Positions 1 to 11,933 are shown, numbered from the stretch's first letter. The stretch: 64,000 nt of DNA from CAWJLS01 sp963843755 (GCA_963843755.1 CAWJLS010000013.1:191360-255359); one strand, 5' to 3'. The notes: a model not told the origin generated them from the letters alone. Program-made: numbers and translations.

Positions 1-2
1 CC

Positions 3-734
3 GAGGGCTTCTGGCGCGCCTATCCGCAGTTCGCGAAGATTGGCCTCCGGTTCGAGGAGCTGGCCAACCCGAGCCATTTCGAGCGCGATCCGTCTCTCGC
101 CTGGGGTTTCTACGGTCATCGCCTCCAGCTCTATCGCCGGGTCGAGCCCCACCGGGGCTACGGCATCCTCCAGAGCTGGGCGGCGGCTGTGAGCGGTGGC
201 GCCTTCGTCTTCACCTCGAACGTCGACGGCCACTTCCAGCGTGCCGGCTTCTTCGCGGACCGGATCGTGGAGTGCCACGGGTCGCTGCTACACCTCCAGT
301 GCTCCCGCCCGTGCACTCGGCGCGTCTGGAGCGCCCACGGCGTCGACGTGACGATCGACGGCTCGACCTTTCGTGCCGAACGCCCCTTGCCGACCTGCCC
401 CGACTGCGGCGCCGTGGCCCGTCCCAACGTCCTGATGTTCGGCGACTGGCACTGGCTCTCCGAGCGCACCGCCGTCCAGGAGGAGCGGTTCCGCGGCTGG
501 CTCGACGAGGTGGGGGACGCGCTGACCATCCTGGAGCTCGGCGCGGGCACCGCCGTGCCGACCGTGCGTCTGACCTCAGAGCACCTGGCGCGCCGCCCGG
601 GAGCGTGCCTGGTGCGGATCAACCCCCGGGACAGCCAGGTACCGCCGCGGGCGGTGTCGCTGGCGACCGGGGCTCTGCGGGCGATCGAGGCGATCGACGC
701 CCGGCTCACCGGGAAGGCATCCGCCCGTGGGTGA
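3..734 (+). CDS. Sir2-family NAD-dependent protein deacetylase, 5'-truncated by window edge
   Basis: Only the C-terminal ~243 residues are present; the open frame runs in from the left edge, so the N-terminal NAD-binding GAG motif is outside the window. Visible sirtuin features are the AWGFYGHRL segment, the FTSNVDGHFQRAGF motif, a HG catalytic-histidine motif (ECHGSLLHL) and two cysteine pairs (CSRPC and CPDC) that would bind the structural zinc. Sirtuins remove acyl groups from lysine using NAD. The region after the second cysteine pair (RPNVLMFGDWHW) continues the Rossmann fold. The stop overlaps the GTG start of murJ by 8 bases, so the two are probably co-transcribed. Substrate unknown. 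Family assignment is firm; the specific activity (deacetylase or other deacylase) is not. Confidence 0.85.
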   Translation, partial: EGFWRAYPQFAKIGLRFEELANPSHFERDPSLAWGFYGHRLQLYRRVEPHRGYGILQSWAAAVSGGAFVFTSNVDGHFQRAGFFADRIVECHGSLLHLQCSRPCTRRVWSAHGVDVTIDGSTFRAERPLPTCPDCGAVARPNVLMFGDWHWLSERTAVQEERFRGWLDEVGDALTILELGAGTAVPTVRLTSEHLARRPGACLVRINPRDSQVPPRAVSLATGALRAIEAIDARLTGKASARG

Positions 735-2532
735 GCCCGCGGGGAAGCCCGCGGAGACCGGGGAGACCGGGTCCCACGGCGGCGGGCGCTCCGGGATCGT
801 CGCGGCCGGCATCCTGGTGTCGCGGCTCGCCGGCTTCGCCCGCCAGCGGGCGGTCGCCTACTTCTTCGGCACCGGCGCCTATGCCGACGTGCTGAGCTGC
901 GCGCTCCGGGCGCCCAACCTGCTCCAGAACCTGCTCGGAGAGGGCACCCTGTCGGCCTCGTTCATCCCGATCTACGCCCGGATGCTGGAGGAAGGGAGGG
1001 AGGAGGAGGCCGGGCGCTTCGCCGGGGCGATCTTCGGCCTGCTGGTGGCCGTCGCCGGCGGCCTGGCGCTCCTCGGGGTGGTGTTCGCCAAGCCGCTGGT
1101 GGCGGTGCTCGCGGCCGGCTTCGTCAGCGACCGGGGGCCGGTCAACCGGTTCCCGCTGGCGGTCAAGGCGGTGCGGATCACGTTCCCCATGACCGGCGTG
1201 CTGGTCTTGCACGCTTGGGCCCTCGGCGTGCTCAACAGCCACCGCAAGTTCTTCCTGCCGTACGTCGCGCCGGTGCTCTGGAACATCTCGATCATCTCGG
1301 CGCTGGTGTTCGCCGGGCGCTCCTACCTCGGTGGCGGCTCGGGTCCGGCGGCCGGCGCTCTGTCGGTGGCGACCCTCGACCACCTGCTGTTCGCCGCCTG
1401 CGTCGGTGCGCTCCTCGGCGGCATGCTCCAGTTCGGTGTCCAGGTGCCGCTGGTGTGGCGGGTGCTCCGCGGGTTCCGGCTGTCGCTCTCCACCCGGGTG
1501 ACCGGCGTGCGCCGGGCGATCGCCGCCTTCTGGCCGGTGGTCAGCGGCCGCGGCGTGGTGCAGCTCGGCGCCTGGCTCGACGTCTTCCTGGCCTCGTACC
1601 TGGTGGAAGGGGCGGTCGGCGCGCTCAACTACGCCCAGACCCTCTACATCCTGCCGATCAGCCTGTTCGCCATGTCGGTGGCCGCGGCGGAGCTGCCGGA
1701 GCTCTCCCGGACGCTGCCCTTGGCGCACGGTGGAGCCGTCGGAGCGGAGGCGAGCGCCGCCGCCCGGACCGCCGCGGCGGCTCCGCCGGCCTCGGCCGGA
1801 AGACACGGCCCGCGGGTCGAGCGGTCGCTCCGCCAGATCGCGCTCCTGGTGGTGCCGACGGTGGTCGGCTACCTGGCGTTCGGCTACCTGGTGGTGGGAG
1901 CGATCTTCCGCACCGGCAGCTTCGACGCCCACAGCAACCTGCTGGTCTACGGCATCCTCGCGGCCTACACCCTCGGCCTGCCGGCCTCGGCCGGCTCGCG
2001 GCTGTTCCAGAACGTCTTCTTCGCCCTCTCCGATACCCGGACGCCGGCCAAGATCGCGGCCCAGCGGGTCCTGCTGGCGGCGACCGTGGCGGTGCCGGCC
2101 ATGCTGCTGCTCGACCGCCTGGGCGTCCCGGCGGGGCTGAGCGGGCTGCTGGCGGCGGGTGCGGGCGGCGACGTGCCGGGAACGGCGCGCGCCGTGGCCG
2201 AAGGGCTGCGCTTCGGCGCCGTCGGCCTCGCCCTCGGCTCCGCCGTCGGTGCCTGGTACGAGCTGATCCGGCTGGTGCGCGCCGCCCGCAGGCGGCTGTC
2301 CGACTTGCCGCTCCCGCTCCGGCCCCTGGCCCGTCTCGGAGCCACCGCCCTCGCCGCGGCGGCGGTGGCGGCGGTCGCCTGGTGGGCCCTGCCCCCGCTC
2401 TACCCGGCGCTCCTCGCCCTCTGCGTCCTGGGCACCTACGCCGGCCTCTACCTGGGCGCCGCCTGGTGGCTCGGCTTCCCGGAGCTCGACGCCTGGCTCG
2501 GCCGGCTGGCCCGCCGGTTCCGGAGAAGATGA
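727..2532 (+). CDS. murJ: Lipid II flippase MurJ (MviN family)
   Basis: Product of 601 residues, an inner-membrane MATE/MOP-type protein that flips lipid II to the periplasm for peptidoglycan synthesis. Family marks: the N-terminal amphipathic VSRLAGFARQRAVAYFFG segment, the PNLLQNLLGEGTLSASFIP motif at about residues 60-80, and about 14 hydrophobic helices. It is somewhat longer than most MurJ proteins because of an Ala/Gly-rich linker near residues 335-365 and a loop near 480-490. GTG start at 727, overlapping the end of the Sir2 gene; its TGA overlaps the ATG of the next gene (ATGA). The operon-like position before a mechanosensitive channel suggests an envelope-related unit. Confidence 0.93.
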   Translation: MGEPAGKPAETGETGSHGGGRSGIVAAGILVSRLAGFARQRAVAYFFGTGAYADVLSCALRAPNLLQNLLGEGTLSASFIPIYARMLEEGREEEAGRFAGAIFGLLVAVAGGLALLGVVFAKPLVAVLAAGFVSDRGPVNRFPLAVKAVRITFPMTGVLVLHAWALGVLNSHRKFFLPYVAPVLWNISIISALVFAGRSYLGGGSGPAAGALSVATLDHLLFAACVGALLGGMLQFGVQVPLVWRVLRGFRLSLSTRVTGVRRAIAAFWPVVSGRGVVQLGAWLDVFLASYLVEGAVGALNYAQTLYILPISLFAMSVAAAELPELSRTLPLAHGGAVGAEASAAARTAAAAPPASAGRHGPRVERSLRQIALLVVPTVVGYLAFGYLVVGAIFRTGSFDAHSNLLVYGILAAYTLGLPASAGSRLFQNVFFALSDTRTPAKIAAQRVLLAATVAVPAMLLLDRLGVPAGLSGLLAAGAGGDVPGTARAVAEGLRFGAVGLALGSAVGAWYELIRLVRAARRRLSDLPLPLRPLARLGATALAAAAVAAVAWWALPPLYPALLALCVLGTYAGLYLGAAWWLGFPELDAWLGRLARRFRRR

Positions 2533-5213
2533 TAGACAGGCGGGACGCGATGCCGGACTCGACGAAACCCACCCGCACGCTCTCTCTCGCCCTGGTCGCC
2601 TGGATCGCGCTCGGCCTCGCGTCGGTCGTGGCCGAGCCGCTCACGGCCCGGCCCCTGGCCCAGGGTCTGAGCCAGGCGACCGAGCGGCTCTTCCCGTCGC
2701 GGACCCAGTCCGGCCAGTCCGATCAGTCCGGCCAGGGCGCCCAGGAGGGGAGCGCGGGCCCCGACGCCGGACCGCCGCCAGTGCCCGCGGTCTCCGAGCT
2801 GATCCCGCGGGTGGTGCGCCTGGGCGAGGACGCCGACGCCGCCCTCGAGACGGTCGCCGAGATCTCCGACGTCTCCGCCCTCGAGCCGCGGGTCGACGAG
2901 CTCAAGCAGGCCCAGGACGAGATCGCCGGCAGCCTCACCGACCTGCTGAACAAGGACTATGTCCGGGACGAGCGGGTGCAGGCGATCCTGGAACGGGCGC
3001 TGGCGCTCCAGGGCCGGGTCGACGACGCGATGAGCACGGCATCGAGCCGGGTCGAGCGCCTCGACGCCCTGCGCACCTCCTGGCAGGAGAGCCGGGACCT
3101 CTGGAACCGGTGGCAGGAGTCGCTCCGGAGCGATCCCCAGTACCGCGCCGTCTACCGGGAGCAGCTCGACCGCGGCGAGCGGGCGATCCGCCGGGTCCTG
3201 GAGGCGGCCAACGGCGCGCTGCCCGACCTGGTCCGGCTGCAGCAGCGGCTCCAGGCGGTGGACGCGGCCAGCCGGAAGACCGTCGACGACGCCCAGCGCC
3301 TGCTCCGGGTCTGGCGCCAGAGCCTGCTGCGGCCGACGGCCGCTCCGCTCCTCTCCGCCGCCTTCCGGGACGAGCTCCGCGCCAGCTTCAAGCCGGAGCT
3401 CGTGCCGTCGATGCTCGCCACCGCCCGCGAGGAGACGTCGCTCTCGGGGCGCAACCTCGGCGTGCTGGCGCTCCAGGTCGTGCTCGCCCTGCTCTTCGGA
3501 TGGGCGCTCCGGCGGCTGCGGGCCACGGTGCCGGGCGCTTCGCCGTGGGCGGCGGTGCTGGACCATCCTTGGGCGATCGGCGTCCTGGTCGCCGCCACCG
3601 GCCTGTCGTTCCTCTACGGGCCGCTCGCGCCCCTCGGCCGGTTCGGCGTCGGCCTGGCGGAGGCTGTCTCGGCCGCGCTGGTCGCCGCCGGCATGTTCGC
3701 CAACCGCTACAAGCGGCTCCTGGTCTACCTGATCTCGGCGGCGTACGCGGTCTTCGCCGGGCTCGAAGCGGTGGCCCTGCCGCTGCCGCTCCAGCGGAGC
3801 CTGCTGGCCGTGCTGACGGTCGCCGGCATTCCGGTCCTGTTGCTCCTCGCCCGCCGCTCCCGCCGCTCGCGCTGGCGCAACCAGCGCTGGTTCGAGGCCG
3901 TCCTGCGCGCCGGGGCGCTCGCCCTGGCGGCGATCGTCGTGGGCGAGGTGGCCGGCTACCACGCGTTCGCCCAGTTCCTGCTCGAGGCCTCGGTCGTGAC
4001 CGCGTTCGCCGCCTTCGTCGCGACGTTTCTGGTCCGGCTCGGGCGCGGCGGGATTCAGCTCCTGGTGCGTTCGGCGGAGACGGCCGGCGTCGGCAGCCTG
4101 ACCCACTTGGGCGACGTGCTGACCGAGCGCCTGCTGCTGCTCCTCCAGGTGGCGGTGGTGGGCGGGACGCTGCTCTACCTGGCGGTGGTCTGGAACGCCG
4201 CGGAGAGCGTCGGCCAGGCCTGGCGGGCGGTGGTCGACGCCGGCGTCCAGGTCGGCGACACCCGCTTCACGGTCGGCCGCCTGCTGCTGGCCGGCCTCGC
4301 CGTCTACCTGGCGATCCTGATCTCCTGGACCCTCCGCAGCCTGCTCGACCGGGCGATCTTCGAGCATCGCAGCTTCGACCGCGGCGTGCGGGATTCGATC
4401 GCCACCCTGCTGCACTACGTGCTGATCGTGATCGGCGTGTTCGTCGCCCTGTCGGTCTTCGGCGTCGACCTCTCGAACCTCGCCCTGATCGCCGGGGCGC
4501 TGTCGGTCGGGGTCGGTTTCGGCCTGCAGAACGTGGTCAACAACTTCGTCAGCGGCCTGATCCTGCTGTTCGAGCGCCCGGTCCGCGTCGGGGACATCGT
4601 CGTGCTCGGCGACCAGCAGGGGACGATCTCCAAGATCGGCATGCGCTCAACGGTGCTGACGACCTTCAACGGCGCCGAGCTCATCGTCCCCAACGCCGAC
4701 CTGATCTCCCAACAGGTGATCAACTGGACGCTGACGACCCCACGGGCGCGGCTGGTGCTGCCGGTCTCGGCGGCCTACGGCAACGACCCGGCCCGGGTGA
4801 TCGAGCTGCTCCACCAGATCGGCACCGACTACCCCCTGGCCCTGGACGAGCCGGCGCCGATGGCGGTCTTCACCGGCTTCGGCGACAGCTCGATCGATTT
4901 CGAGCTGCGGGTCTGGCTGGGCGCCTTCGACCAGCTCCTCCAGGCGCGGAGCGAGCTGGCGGCGGCGGTCACCCGCCGGTTCGCCGAGGAGGGGCTGGAG
5001 ATCCCGTTCCCCCAGCGCGACCTGCACGTGCGGAGCGTGGGGGAGGAGGTGACCGGCGCCTTCCGGCGTGGCGCGCGGGACGCGGCGCCTGCCCCACCGC
5101 CACGGTCCGAGCCGCCGCCGATCCACGAGGGCGACCACGAGGCGACCGCGGGAGAGGGCGAGAGCCCCGAGTCACCCGACCCGGGGTCCGCCCGCCCCGA
5201 CGGCGACGGCTAA
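2529..5213 (+). CDS. Large MscS-family mechanosensitive ion channel
   Basis: 894 residues. A signal peptide (MPDSTKPTRTLSLALVAWIA...) is followed by a Gln/Ser/Gly linker, a long predicted coiled-coil periplasmic region (about residues 90-310), roughly ten membrane helices (about 315-640) and a C-terminal MscS module. The pore helix motif SVGVGFGLQNVVNNFVSG lies near residues 655-672, followed by the beta domain (RPVRVGDIVVLGDQQGTISK) and the alpha/beta cage. The architecture resembles the large MscK/MscM-type paralogues, which release solutes on hypo-osmotic shock. The C-terminus after about residue 850 is a Pro/acidic tail. Start chosen at the ATG overlapping the murJ stop; an ATG at 2550 is an equal alternative and begins closer to the signal peptide. 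Confidence 0.9.
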   Translation: MIDRRDAMPDSTKPTRTLSLALVAWIALGLASVVAEPLTARPLAQGLSQATERLFPSRTQSGQSDQSGQGAQEGSAGPDAGPPPVPAVSELIPRVVRLGEDADAALETVAEISDVSALEPRVDELKQAQDEIAGSLTDLLNKDYVRDERVQAILERALALQGRVDDAMSTASSRVERLDALRTSWQESRDLWNRWQESLRSDPQYRAVYREQLDRGERAIRRVLEAANGALPDLVRLQQRLQAVDAASRKTVDDAQRLLRVWRQSLLRPTAAPLLSAAFRDELRASFKPELVPSMLATAREETSLSGRNLGVLALQVVLALLFGWALRRLRATVPGASPWAAVLDHPWAIGVLVAATGLSFLYGPLAPLGRFGVGLAEAVSAALVAAGMFANRYKRLLVYLISAAYAVFAGLEAVALPLPLQRSLLAVLTVAGIPVLLLLARRSRRSRWRNQRWFEAVLRAGALALAAIVVGEVAGYHAFAQFLLEASVVTAFAAFVATFLVRLGRGGIQLLVRSAETAGVGSLTHLGDVLTERLLLLLQVAVVGGTLLYLAVVWNAAESVGQAWRAVVDAGVQVGDTRFTVGRLLLAGLAVYLAILISWTLRSLLDRAIFEHRSFDRGVRDSIATLLHYVLIVIGVFVALSVFGVDLSNLALIAGALSVGVGFGLQNVVNNFVSGLILLFERPVRVGDIVVLGDQQGTISKIGMRSTVLTTFNGAELIVPNADLISQQVINWTLTTPRARLVLPVSAAYGNDPARVIELLHQIGTDYPLALDEPAPMAVFTGFGDSSIDFELRVWLGAFDQLLQARSELAAAVTRRFAEEGLEIPFPQRDLHVRSVGEEVTGAFRRGARDAAPAPPPRSEPPPIHEGDHEATAGEGESPESPDPGSARPDGDG

Positions 5214-5248
5214 GGCGAGGGGAAGGGAGCTCCCCCGGTCCGTCTTCG

Positions 5249-7039
5249 TCAGTCCGCCGCCGCGCCGAGCACCCGGCCGGCGGCCCGGCGTCCGGCCTCC
5301 GCCGCACCGCCGGAGACGGCGGCCCGCTCCGGCGGCGCCTGCTCGTGGAGCCACACCGTCCGGGTGGGGAAGGCCAGCTCGACCCCCAGCTCCTCGGCCA
5401 GCCGCAGGATGTCCAGCGCCAGGGCGTGGCGCGCCGCCAGCTCCTCGCCCCAGTCGGCGGTCTCGAAGAAGACGTAGAGGAGCACCTCGAGCCCCGACTC
5501 GCCGAACGAGTTGAGGTAGACCTGGAACGCGTCCTTGCGGGTGATCTCTCCCCGGCGGATCAGCTCCCGGATGCCCTCGCAGAAGGCGTCGATGGTCGCC
5601 GGCGGCGTGTCGTAGGTGATCGACAGCGTGGTCGACCAGCGGCGGAAGCGCCGGGCCCCGTAGTTGTCGACCGCGGAGCTGATCAGGTTCGAGTTGGGCA
5701 GGGTGATCAGCGAGTTGTAGAAGGTGCGGATGCGGATGCTCCGGAAGCCCACCTCCTCGACCACGCCTTCGAAGCTACCCACCACCACCCAGTCGCCGAC
5801 CGAGAACGGCCGGTCGACCAGGACCATCAACGAGCCGAACAGGTTCTTGACCACGTCCTGGGCCGCCAGGGCGACCGCCAGGCCGCCGAGGCCGAGGCCG
5901 GCGAGCAGGCTCGAGATGTCCATCTCCAGGGTCTCGGCCACGAACACCAGGCCGAAGGCGGCGATGAACACCTTGAGCGACTTGCGGACCAACGGCACCA
6001 GCAGGTCGTCGAACCGGTTGCGGGTGTGGCGGGCGTGCTCCTCGAGCAGAGCCGCCAGGATGTCGACCAGGCGGTAGGCGGCCCAGACCGCGCCGGCGGC
6101 GAGGACGAAGCGCACCGCCACCTCGAGCACCGACAGGACGGAGACCGAAAGGTAGAGGAAGCGCAGGCCGCCCGACCAGACCAGCGCCATGGCGACCAGC
6201 CCGAGGGGGCGCAGCACCTTGCGCAGGGCGAGATCCTCGACCTTGTCGACCCGCGTGCGGAGCCAGCGGGCGACCCAAACCTCGGCGACGAAGACGACGA
6301 TCCGGTCGACGATGACGCCGAGCAGCGCCAGCAGCAGCAGGCCGAGCCACTGCCAGATCTCCAGGATGAAGACCGTCCGCAGCAGGGAGCGGGGCATCTT
6401 CGAACGCAGCCAGAGCCCCGGCGACAGAGACTCGGAGGCGACCTGGACCCCTTCGACCACCTGCTTGTCCTCGACCGAGCGGAAGAGCGCCGGGATGTCG
6501 TCGACGGTCGCCGCGCTGAACAGCCACTCGCCGCTCGCCTGCCGCTGGATGACCACGTCTCCCTGGGGCGACGTCAGGAAGACGTAGGGCTCGGCGTCGG
6601 GGGCGTCGGGGATCGTCTCCGGGTCGATCAGCTCGGTGCGGTCGAGGATGTTCTTGAGCTGGACCGCCAGCTCGGGTCCCTTGACCGAGCGCACGGCCTC
6701 GGGGATCTGCGAGAGGTCGAGGGCCGCCACCGCCTGGCTGATGCCGTCCCCCTGCTCGTAGAACGCCTGGAGGAAGCTCATCATGGTAGCCCGCGGCGTC
6801 CGGTGCTCGGGCGGCACCTGGGCGTCGGAACGGTCGCTGCCGGAGCCGTCGGTCCGGGAGGCCTGTGGCGCGGCTCGATCCTGGGATGGGGCCTGCGTCT
6901 GCCCCGGAACCTGTGCCGCGGCCAGGGCGAGCGCGGGCAGGGAGAGGACGGCGCAGGCCGTCAGCGCGATCCGGAGCGCCAGGCTCGAGGCGGCGCGAGC
7001 GCGGCGCGGGCGGAGGCTCGGTGTCTCAGTCTGGGGCAT
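5249..7039 (-). CDS. MscS-family mechanosensitive ion channel (second paralogue)
   Basis: 596 residues, convergent with the preceding MscS gene (35 bp between stops) and much diverged from it. Signal peptide at residues 1-43 (ALALAAAQ cleavage-like end), a periplasmic domain of about 220 residues with no family I recognise, about five membrane helices, then the MscS module: pore helix LAGLGLGGLAVALAAQDVV near residue 380, beta domain RPFSVGDWVVVGSFEGVVEE and the soluble cage. The reading frame is open 47 codons further upstream, but the chosen ATG precedes the only signal peptide. A -10-like TATCAT ends 8 bases before this ATG, so the mRNA may be leaderless. Confidence 0.9.
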   Translation of the reverse strand: MPQTETPSLRPRRARAASSLALRIALTACAVLSLPALALAAAQVPGQTQAPSQDRAAPQASRTDGSGSDRSDAQVPPEHRTPRATMMSFLQAFYEQGDGISQAVAALDLSQIPEAVRSVKGPELAVQLKNILDRTELIDPETIPDAPDAEPYVFLTSPQGDVVIQRQASGEWLFSAATVDDIPALFRSVEDKQVVEGVQVASESLSPGLWLRSKMPRSLLRTVFILEIWQWLGLLLLALLGVIVDRIVVFVAEVWVARWLRTRVDKVEDLALRKVLRPLGLVAMALVWSGGLRFLYLSVSVLSVLEVAVRFVLAAGAVWAAYRLVDILAALLEEHARHTRNRFDDLLVPLVRKSLKVFIAAFGLVFVAETLEMDISSLLAGLGLGGLAVALAAQDVVKNLFGSLMVLVDRPFSVGDWVVVGSFEGVVEEVGFRSIRIRTFYNSLITLPNSNLISSAVDNYGARRFRRWSTTLSITYDTPPATIDAFCEGIRELIRRGEITRKDAFQVYLNSFGESGLEVLLYVFFETADWGEELAARHALALDILRLAEELGVELAFPTRTVWLHEQAPPERAAVSGGAAEAGRRAAGRVLGAAAD

Positions 7040-7047
7040 GGGGCCGG

Positions 7048-7053
7048 ATGATA
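7048..7053 (-). promoter_or_regulatory. -10-like element (TATCAT) before the minus-strand MscS gene
   Basis: On the minus strand TATCAT ends 8 bases before the ATG at 7039, which would put the transcription start at or next to the start codon. No convincing -35 is visible, and there is no Shine-Dalgarno sequence in the short gap. It lies in the 70 bp divergent gap shared with the metalloprotease gene. Confidence 0.35.
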
Positions 7054-7109
7054 CAGTCCACCGCCTGTCGTCTGCATTCCATCGGCCTCTTCGACGGGGA
7101 ACCCTGCCC

Positions 7110-9749
7110 ATGAAACGAGCCCCATTCGGACTCACCCTCCTGACCCTTCTCCTCGGCGCCTGCGGCTCGCTCTCGGCCACGGCGCCCTCTCCCGCGACCC
7201 AAGCGGCCCAAGCGGGCCGACCTGCGATGCCCGGCGCCGCGCAGAACGGGGCGGGGCAGGATCAGACAGGGCTGCCGAGCGTGGCCCGCAAGACCGAAGG
7301 GATGGAGCACCGGAGCGGGCTTCTCGACCTGTGGCTCGACCGGGACAACGGCGCGGTCTACCTGGCGGTTCCGGCGCCACCCGAAGGCTCGGACGAGGCC
7401 GGGCGCTACCTCTACATCGAAGGGCTGGTGACCGGCCTGGGCTCGAACCCGGTCGGCCTCGACCGCGGACAGATCGGACCCACCCGGGTGGTGGCCTTCC
7501 GCCGGGTCGGCAACCGGCTGCTGGTCGAGGTCGAGAACCTCGGCTTCCGCGCGCTCTCCGACGACCCGGACGAGCTCGAGGCGGTGAAGGAATCGTTCGC
7601 CGACTCGGTGCTCTGGGGCGGCCCGATCGTCGCCCGCGACCCGGACGGCCGGACCCTGGTCGACTTCACGTCGTTCCTGGTGCGCGACGCCCACGACATC
7701 TCGGCGACCCTGCGCCGGACCGGCCAGGGCGCCTACGCCCTGGACCCGGAGCGCAGCGCGGTCGACCTCAGCTCGTGCCGCACCTTCCCCGAGAACCTGG
7801 AGATCGAGGCGGAGCTGACCTACGCCACCGCCGGCGAGCCGGGGAATCTGGTCGCCCGGACCGTGCCGGTGCCGACCGCGTTCACCCTCCGCCAGCACCA
7901 CTCCCTGATCAAGCTTCCCGACGACGGCTACACGCCCCGGGAGTTCGACCCGCGCTCCGGCTCGTACGGCGTGGCGTTCCAGGACTACGCGGCGCCCCTC
8001 GACAAGCCGCTCCGCCGCCAGTGGCTGGTGCGCCACCGCCTGGAGAAGGTCGACCCGACCGCGGCCAGCTCGCCCGTGGTCGAGCCGATCGTCTACTACG
8101 TCGACCGGGGGACGCCCGAGCCCGTGCGGAGCGCCCTGATCGAGGGCGCCTCCTGGTGGGCCCAGGCGTTCGAGGCCGCCGGGTTCGAGAACGCCTTCCG
8201 GGTCGAGCTGCTGCCGAAGGGCGCCGACCCCCTCGACGTGCGCTACAACGTCATCGAGTGGGTCCACCGCTCGACCCGCGGCTGGTCGTACGGTGGGGGA
8301 GTGATCGACCCGCGCACCGGCGAGATGATCAAGGGGCACGTCTCCCTGGGCTCGCTCCGCGTGCGCCAGGACCGGCTGATCTTCGAGGGCCTCGAAGGCA
8401 CCGCCGAGACCGGCACCGGCTCGGCCGACGACCCGGTGCAGCTCGCCCTCTCCCGGCTGCGCCAGCTCGCCGCCCACGAGACCGGCCACACCCTCGGGCT
8501 GGCCCACAACTTCGCCGCCAGCACCTACGGCCGCGCCTCGGTCATGGACTACCCGGCGCCGCTGGTGACGGTCGCCGCCGACGGCTCGCTCGATTTCTCC
8601 GCCGCCTACGACACCGGCATCGGCGCCTTCGACATCCAGTCGATCCGCTACGCCTACACCCAGTTCCCGCCGGGCAGTGACGAGACGGCGGGGCTCGACG
8701 CCATCCTGGCGGAGAACCGCCGGCGGGGGATGGTCTTCCTCACCGACGAGGACGCCCGGCCGCCCGGCGCGGCGCAGCCGCTGGCCAACCTCTGGGACAA
8801 CGGCACCGACCCGGTCGACGGGCTCCAGACGGTGCTGGCCGTGCGCAAGAAGGCGCTCGCCTCCTTCGGTCCGGGCAATATCGCGCCGGGACAGCCGCTC
8901 GCCCTGCTCAACGAGGTCCTGGTGCCGGTCTACTTCTACCACCGCTACCAGCTCGAGGCGGCGACCAAGGCGATCGGCGGCCTCGACTACCGCTACGCCA
9001 TGCGCGGCGACCCGTCGCCGGCCGCCCATCCGGTGCCGGCGGCCGAGCAGCGCCGGGCCCTGAAGCTCGTGCTGTCGACCCTCGACCCGGCCTTCCTCGA
9101 CCTGCCGGAGTCGGTCCTGGAGCTGCTGCTGCCGCGGCCCAACGGCTTCCCGCCCAACGAGGAGATGTTCGGCAGCGCCACCGACCCGGCCTTCGACGCC
9201 CTCGGCGCGGCCGGCACCGCGGCGGGGATGACCGTCGGCGGCCTGCTCCAGCCCCAGCGCGCCGCGCGGCTGGTCGACTTCTCTCGGCGCGATCCGGAGC
9301 TGCCGTCGCTGGTGGAGGTGCTCGACGCGGTGACCGACGCCGCCTTCGGCGCCGCGCCGCAGGACGGGACGCCCATCGGGCGCCGGCGGCTGGAGATCCG
9401 CCGCACCGTCCAGTCCGCGGTGGTGCGCGGCATGCTCGACCTGGCGAGCGATCCGGCGTCGACGCCCGCGGTGCGCGCCCGGACCGAGGCCGCGCTCGCC
9501 GCCCTGGCGGAGCGCCTCCGTTCCGGCGGCACGGCGCAGGCGACCGCCCACCGGACCTATCTGGCCAACGAGATCGACCGTTACCTGCAGCGCGTCCGCG
9601 GTGAGGCGAGCCCGCTTCCCATGCAGACGGCACCGCCTCCGGGGAGCCCGATCGGCTCCGGGCGGGCTCCTTGGGCCACCACCGGCTCGGCCGCCGGGCA
9701 GGCGCCCGACTGGATCGGCCGTGGCTGCAGCTTCGACCCGATTTTTTGA
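7110..9749 (+). CDS. Secreted zinc-dependent metalloprotease (DUF5117/DUF4953-type), lipoprotein
   Basis: 879 residues. The N-terminus MKRAPFGLTLLTLLLGACG is a lipoprotein signal with a lipobox (LLGAC), so the protein is probably anchored in the outer or inner membrane facing the periplasm or outside. The catalytic motif HETGHTLGLAHN (H456, E457, H460, H466) is the extended HExxHxxxxxH signature of this family. The N-terminal half (about 60-300) matches the DUF5117 region and the part after the motif, including an SVMDYPAPL methionine-turn-like segment, matches the C-terminal domain. Length is normal for the family. Starting further upstream would add a stretch with no signal peptide. Substrate unknown. 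Confidence 0.88.
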   Translation: MKRAPFGLTLLTLLLGACGSLSATAPSPATQAAQAGRPAMPGAAQNGAGQDQTGLPSVARKTEGMEHRSGLLDLWLDRDNGAVYLAVPAPPEGSDEAGRYLYIEGLVTGLGSNPVGLDRGQIGPTRVVAFRRVGNRLLVEVENLGFRALSDDPDELEAVKESFADSVLWGGPIVARDPDGRTLVDFTSFLVRDAHDISATLRRTGQGAYALDPERSAVDLSSCRTFPENLEIEAELTYATAGEPGNLVARTVPVPTAFTLRQHHSLIKLPDDGYTPREFDPRSGSYGVAFQDYAAPLDKPLRRQWLVRHRLEKVDPTAASSPVVEPIVYYVDRGTPEPVRSALIEGASWWAQAFEAAGFENAFRVELLPKGADPLDVRYNVIEWVHRSTRGWSYGGGVIDPRTGEMIKGHVSLGSLRVRQDRLIFEGLEGTAETGTGSADDPVQLALSRLRQLAAHETGHTLGLAHNFAASTYGRASVMDYPAPLVTVAADGSLDFSAAYDTGIGAFDIQSIRYAYTQFPPGSDETAGLDAILAENRRRGMVFLTDEDARPPGAAQPLANLWDNGTDPVDGLQTVLAVRKKALASFGPGNIAPGQPLALLNEVLVPVYFYHRYQLEAATKAIGGLDYRYAMRGDPSPAAHPVPAAEQRRALKLVLSTLDPAFLDLPESVLELLLPRPNGFPPNEEMFGSATDPAFDALGAAGTAAGMTVGGLLQPQRAARLVDFSRRDPELPSLVEVLDAVTDAAFGAAPQDGTPIGRRRLEIRRTVQSAVVRGMLDLASDPASTPAVRARTEAALAALAERLRSGGTAQATAHRTYLANEIDRYLQRVRGEASPLPMQTAPPPGSPIGSGRAPWATTGSAAGQAPDWIGRGCSFDPIF

Positions 9750-9887
9750 GGGCGACCCGATCTCTTGAAGCCCGGCGCACTTCGTTAGAGGCCGCCCGAG
9801 CCGCCGAGACCGCCGCGCCGTGGAGTCGGCCGCGGCGGCCGACTCGCACCACCGACCGACACCCGACCCGACGAGGGGAGACGATCG

Positions 9888-11876
<1,989 letters not shown>

Positions 11877-11933
11877 GTGGTGGGGAAGGGGGAAAGGGGC
11901 CGCGACGGTGAAGATCGTGAGAAGCTCGTGCCC

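Noticed and set aside
1215..2528. Upstream extension of the first MscS frame to 1215
   Set aside because: The extension is an out-of-frame reading of murJ; the MscS signal peptide begins only after 2529.
7040..7180. Upstream 47-codon extension of the minus-strand MscS gene
   Set aside because: It overlaps the start of the divergent metalloprotease gene and encodes Arg-rich sequence ahead of the true signal peptide.
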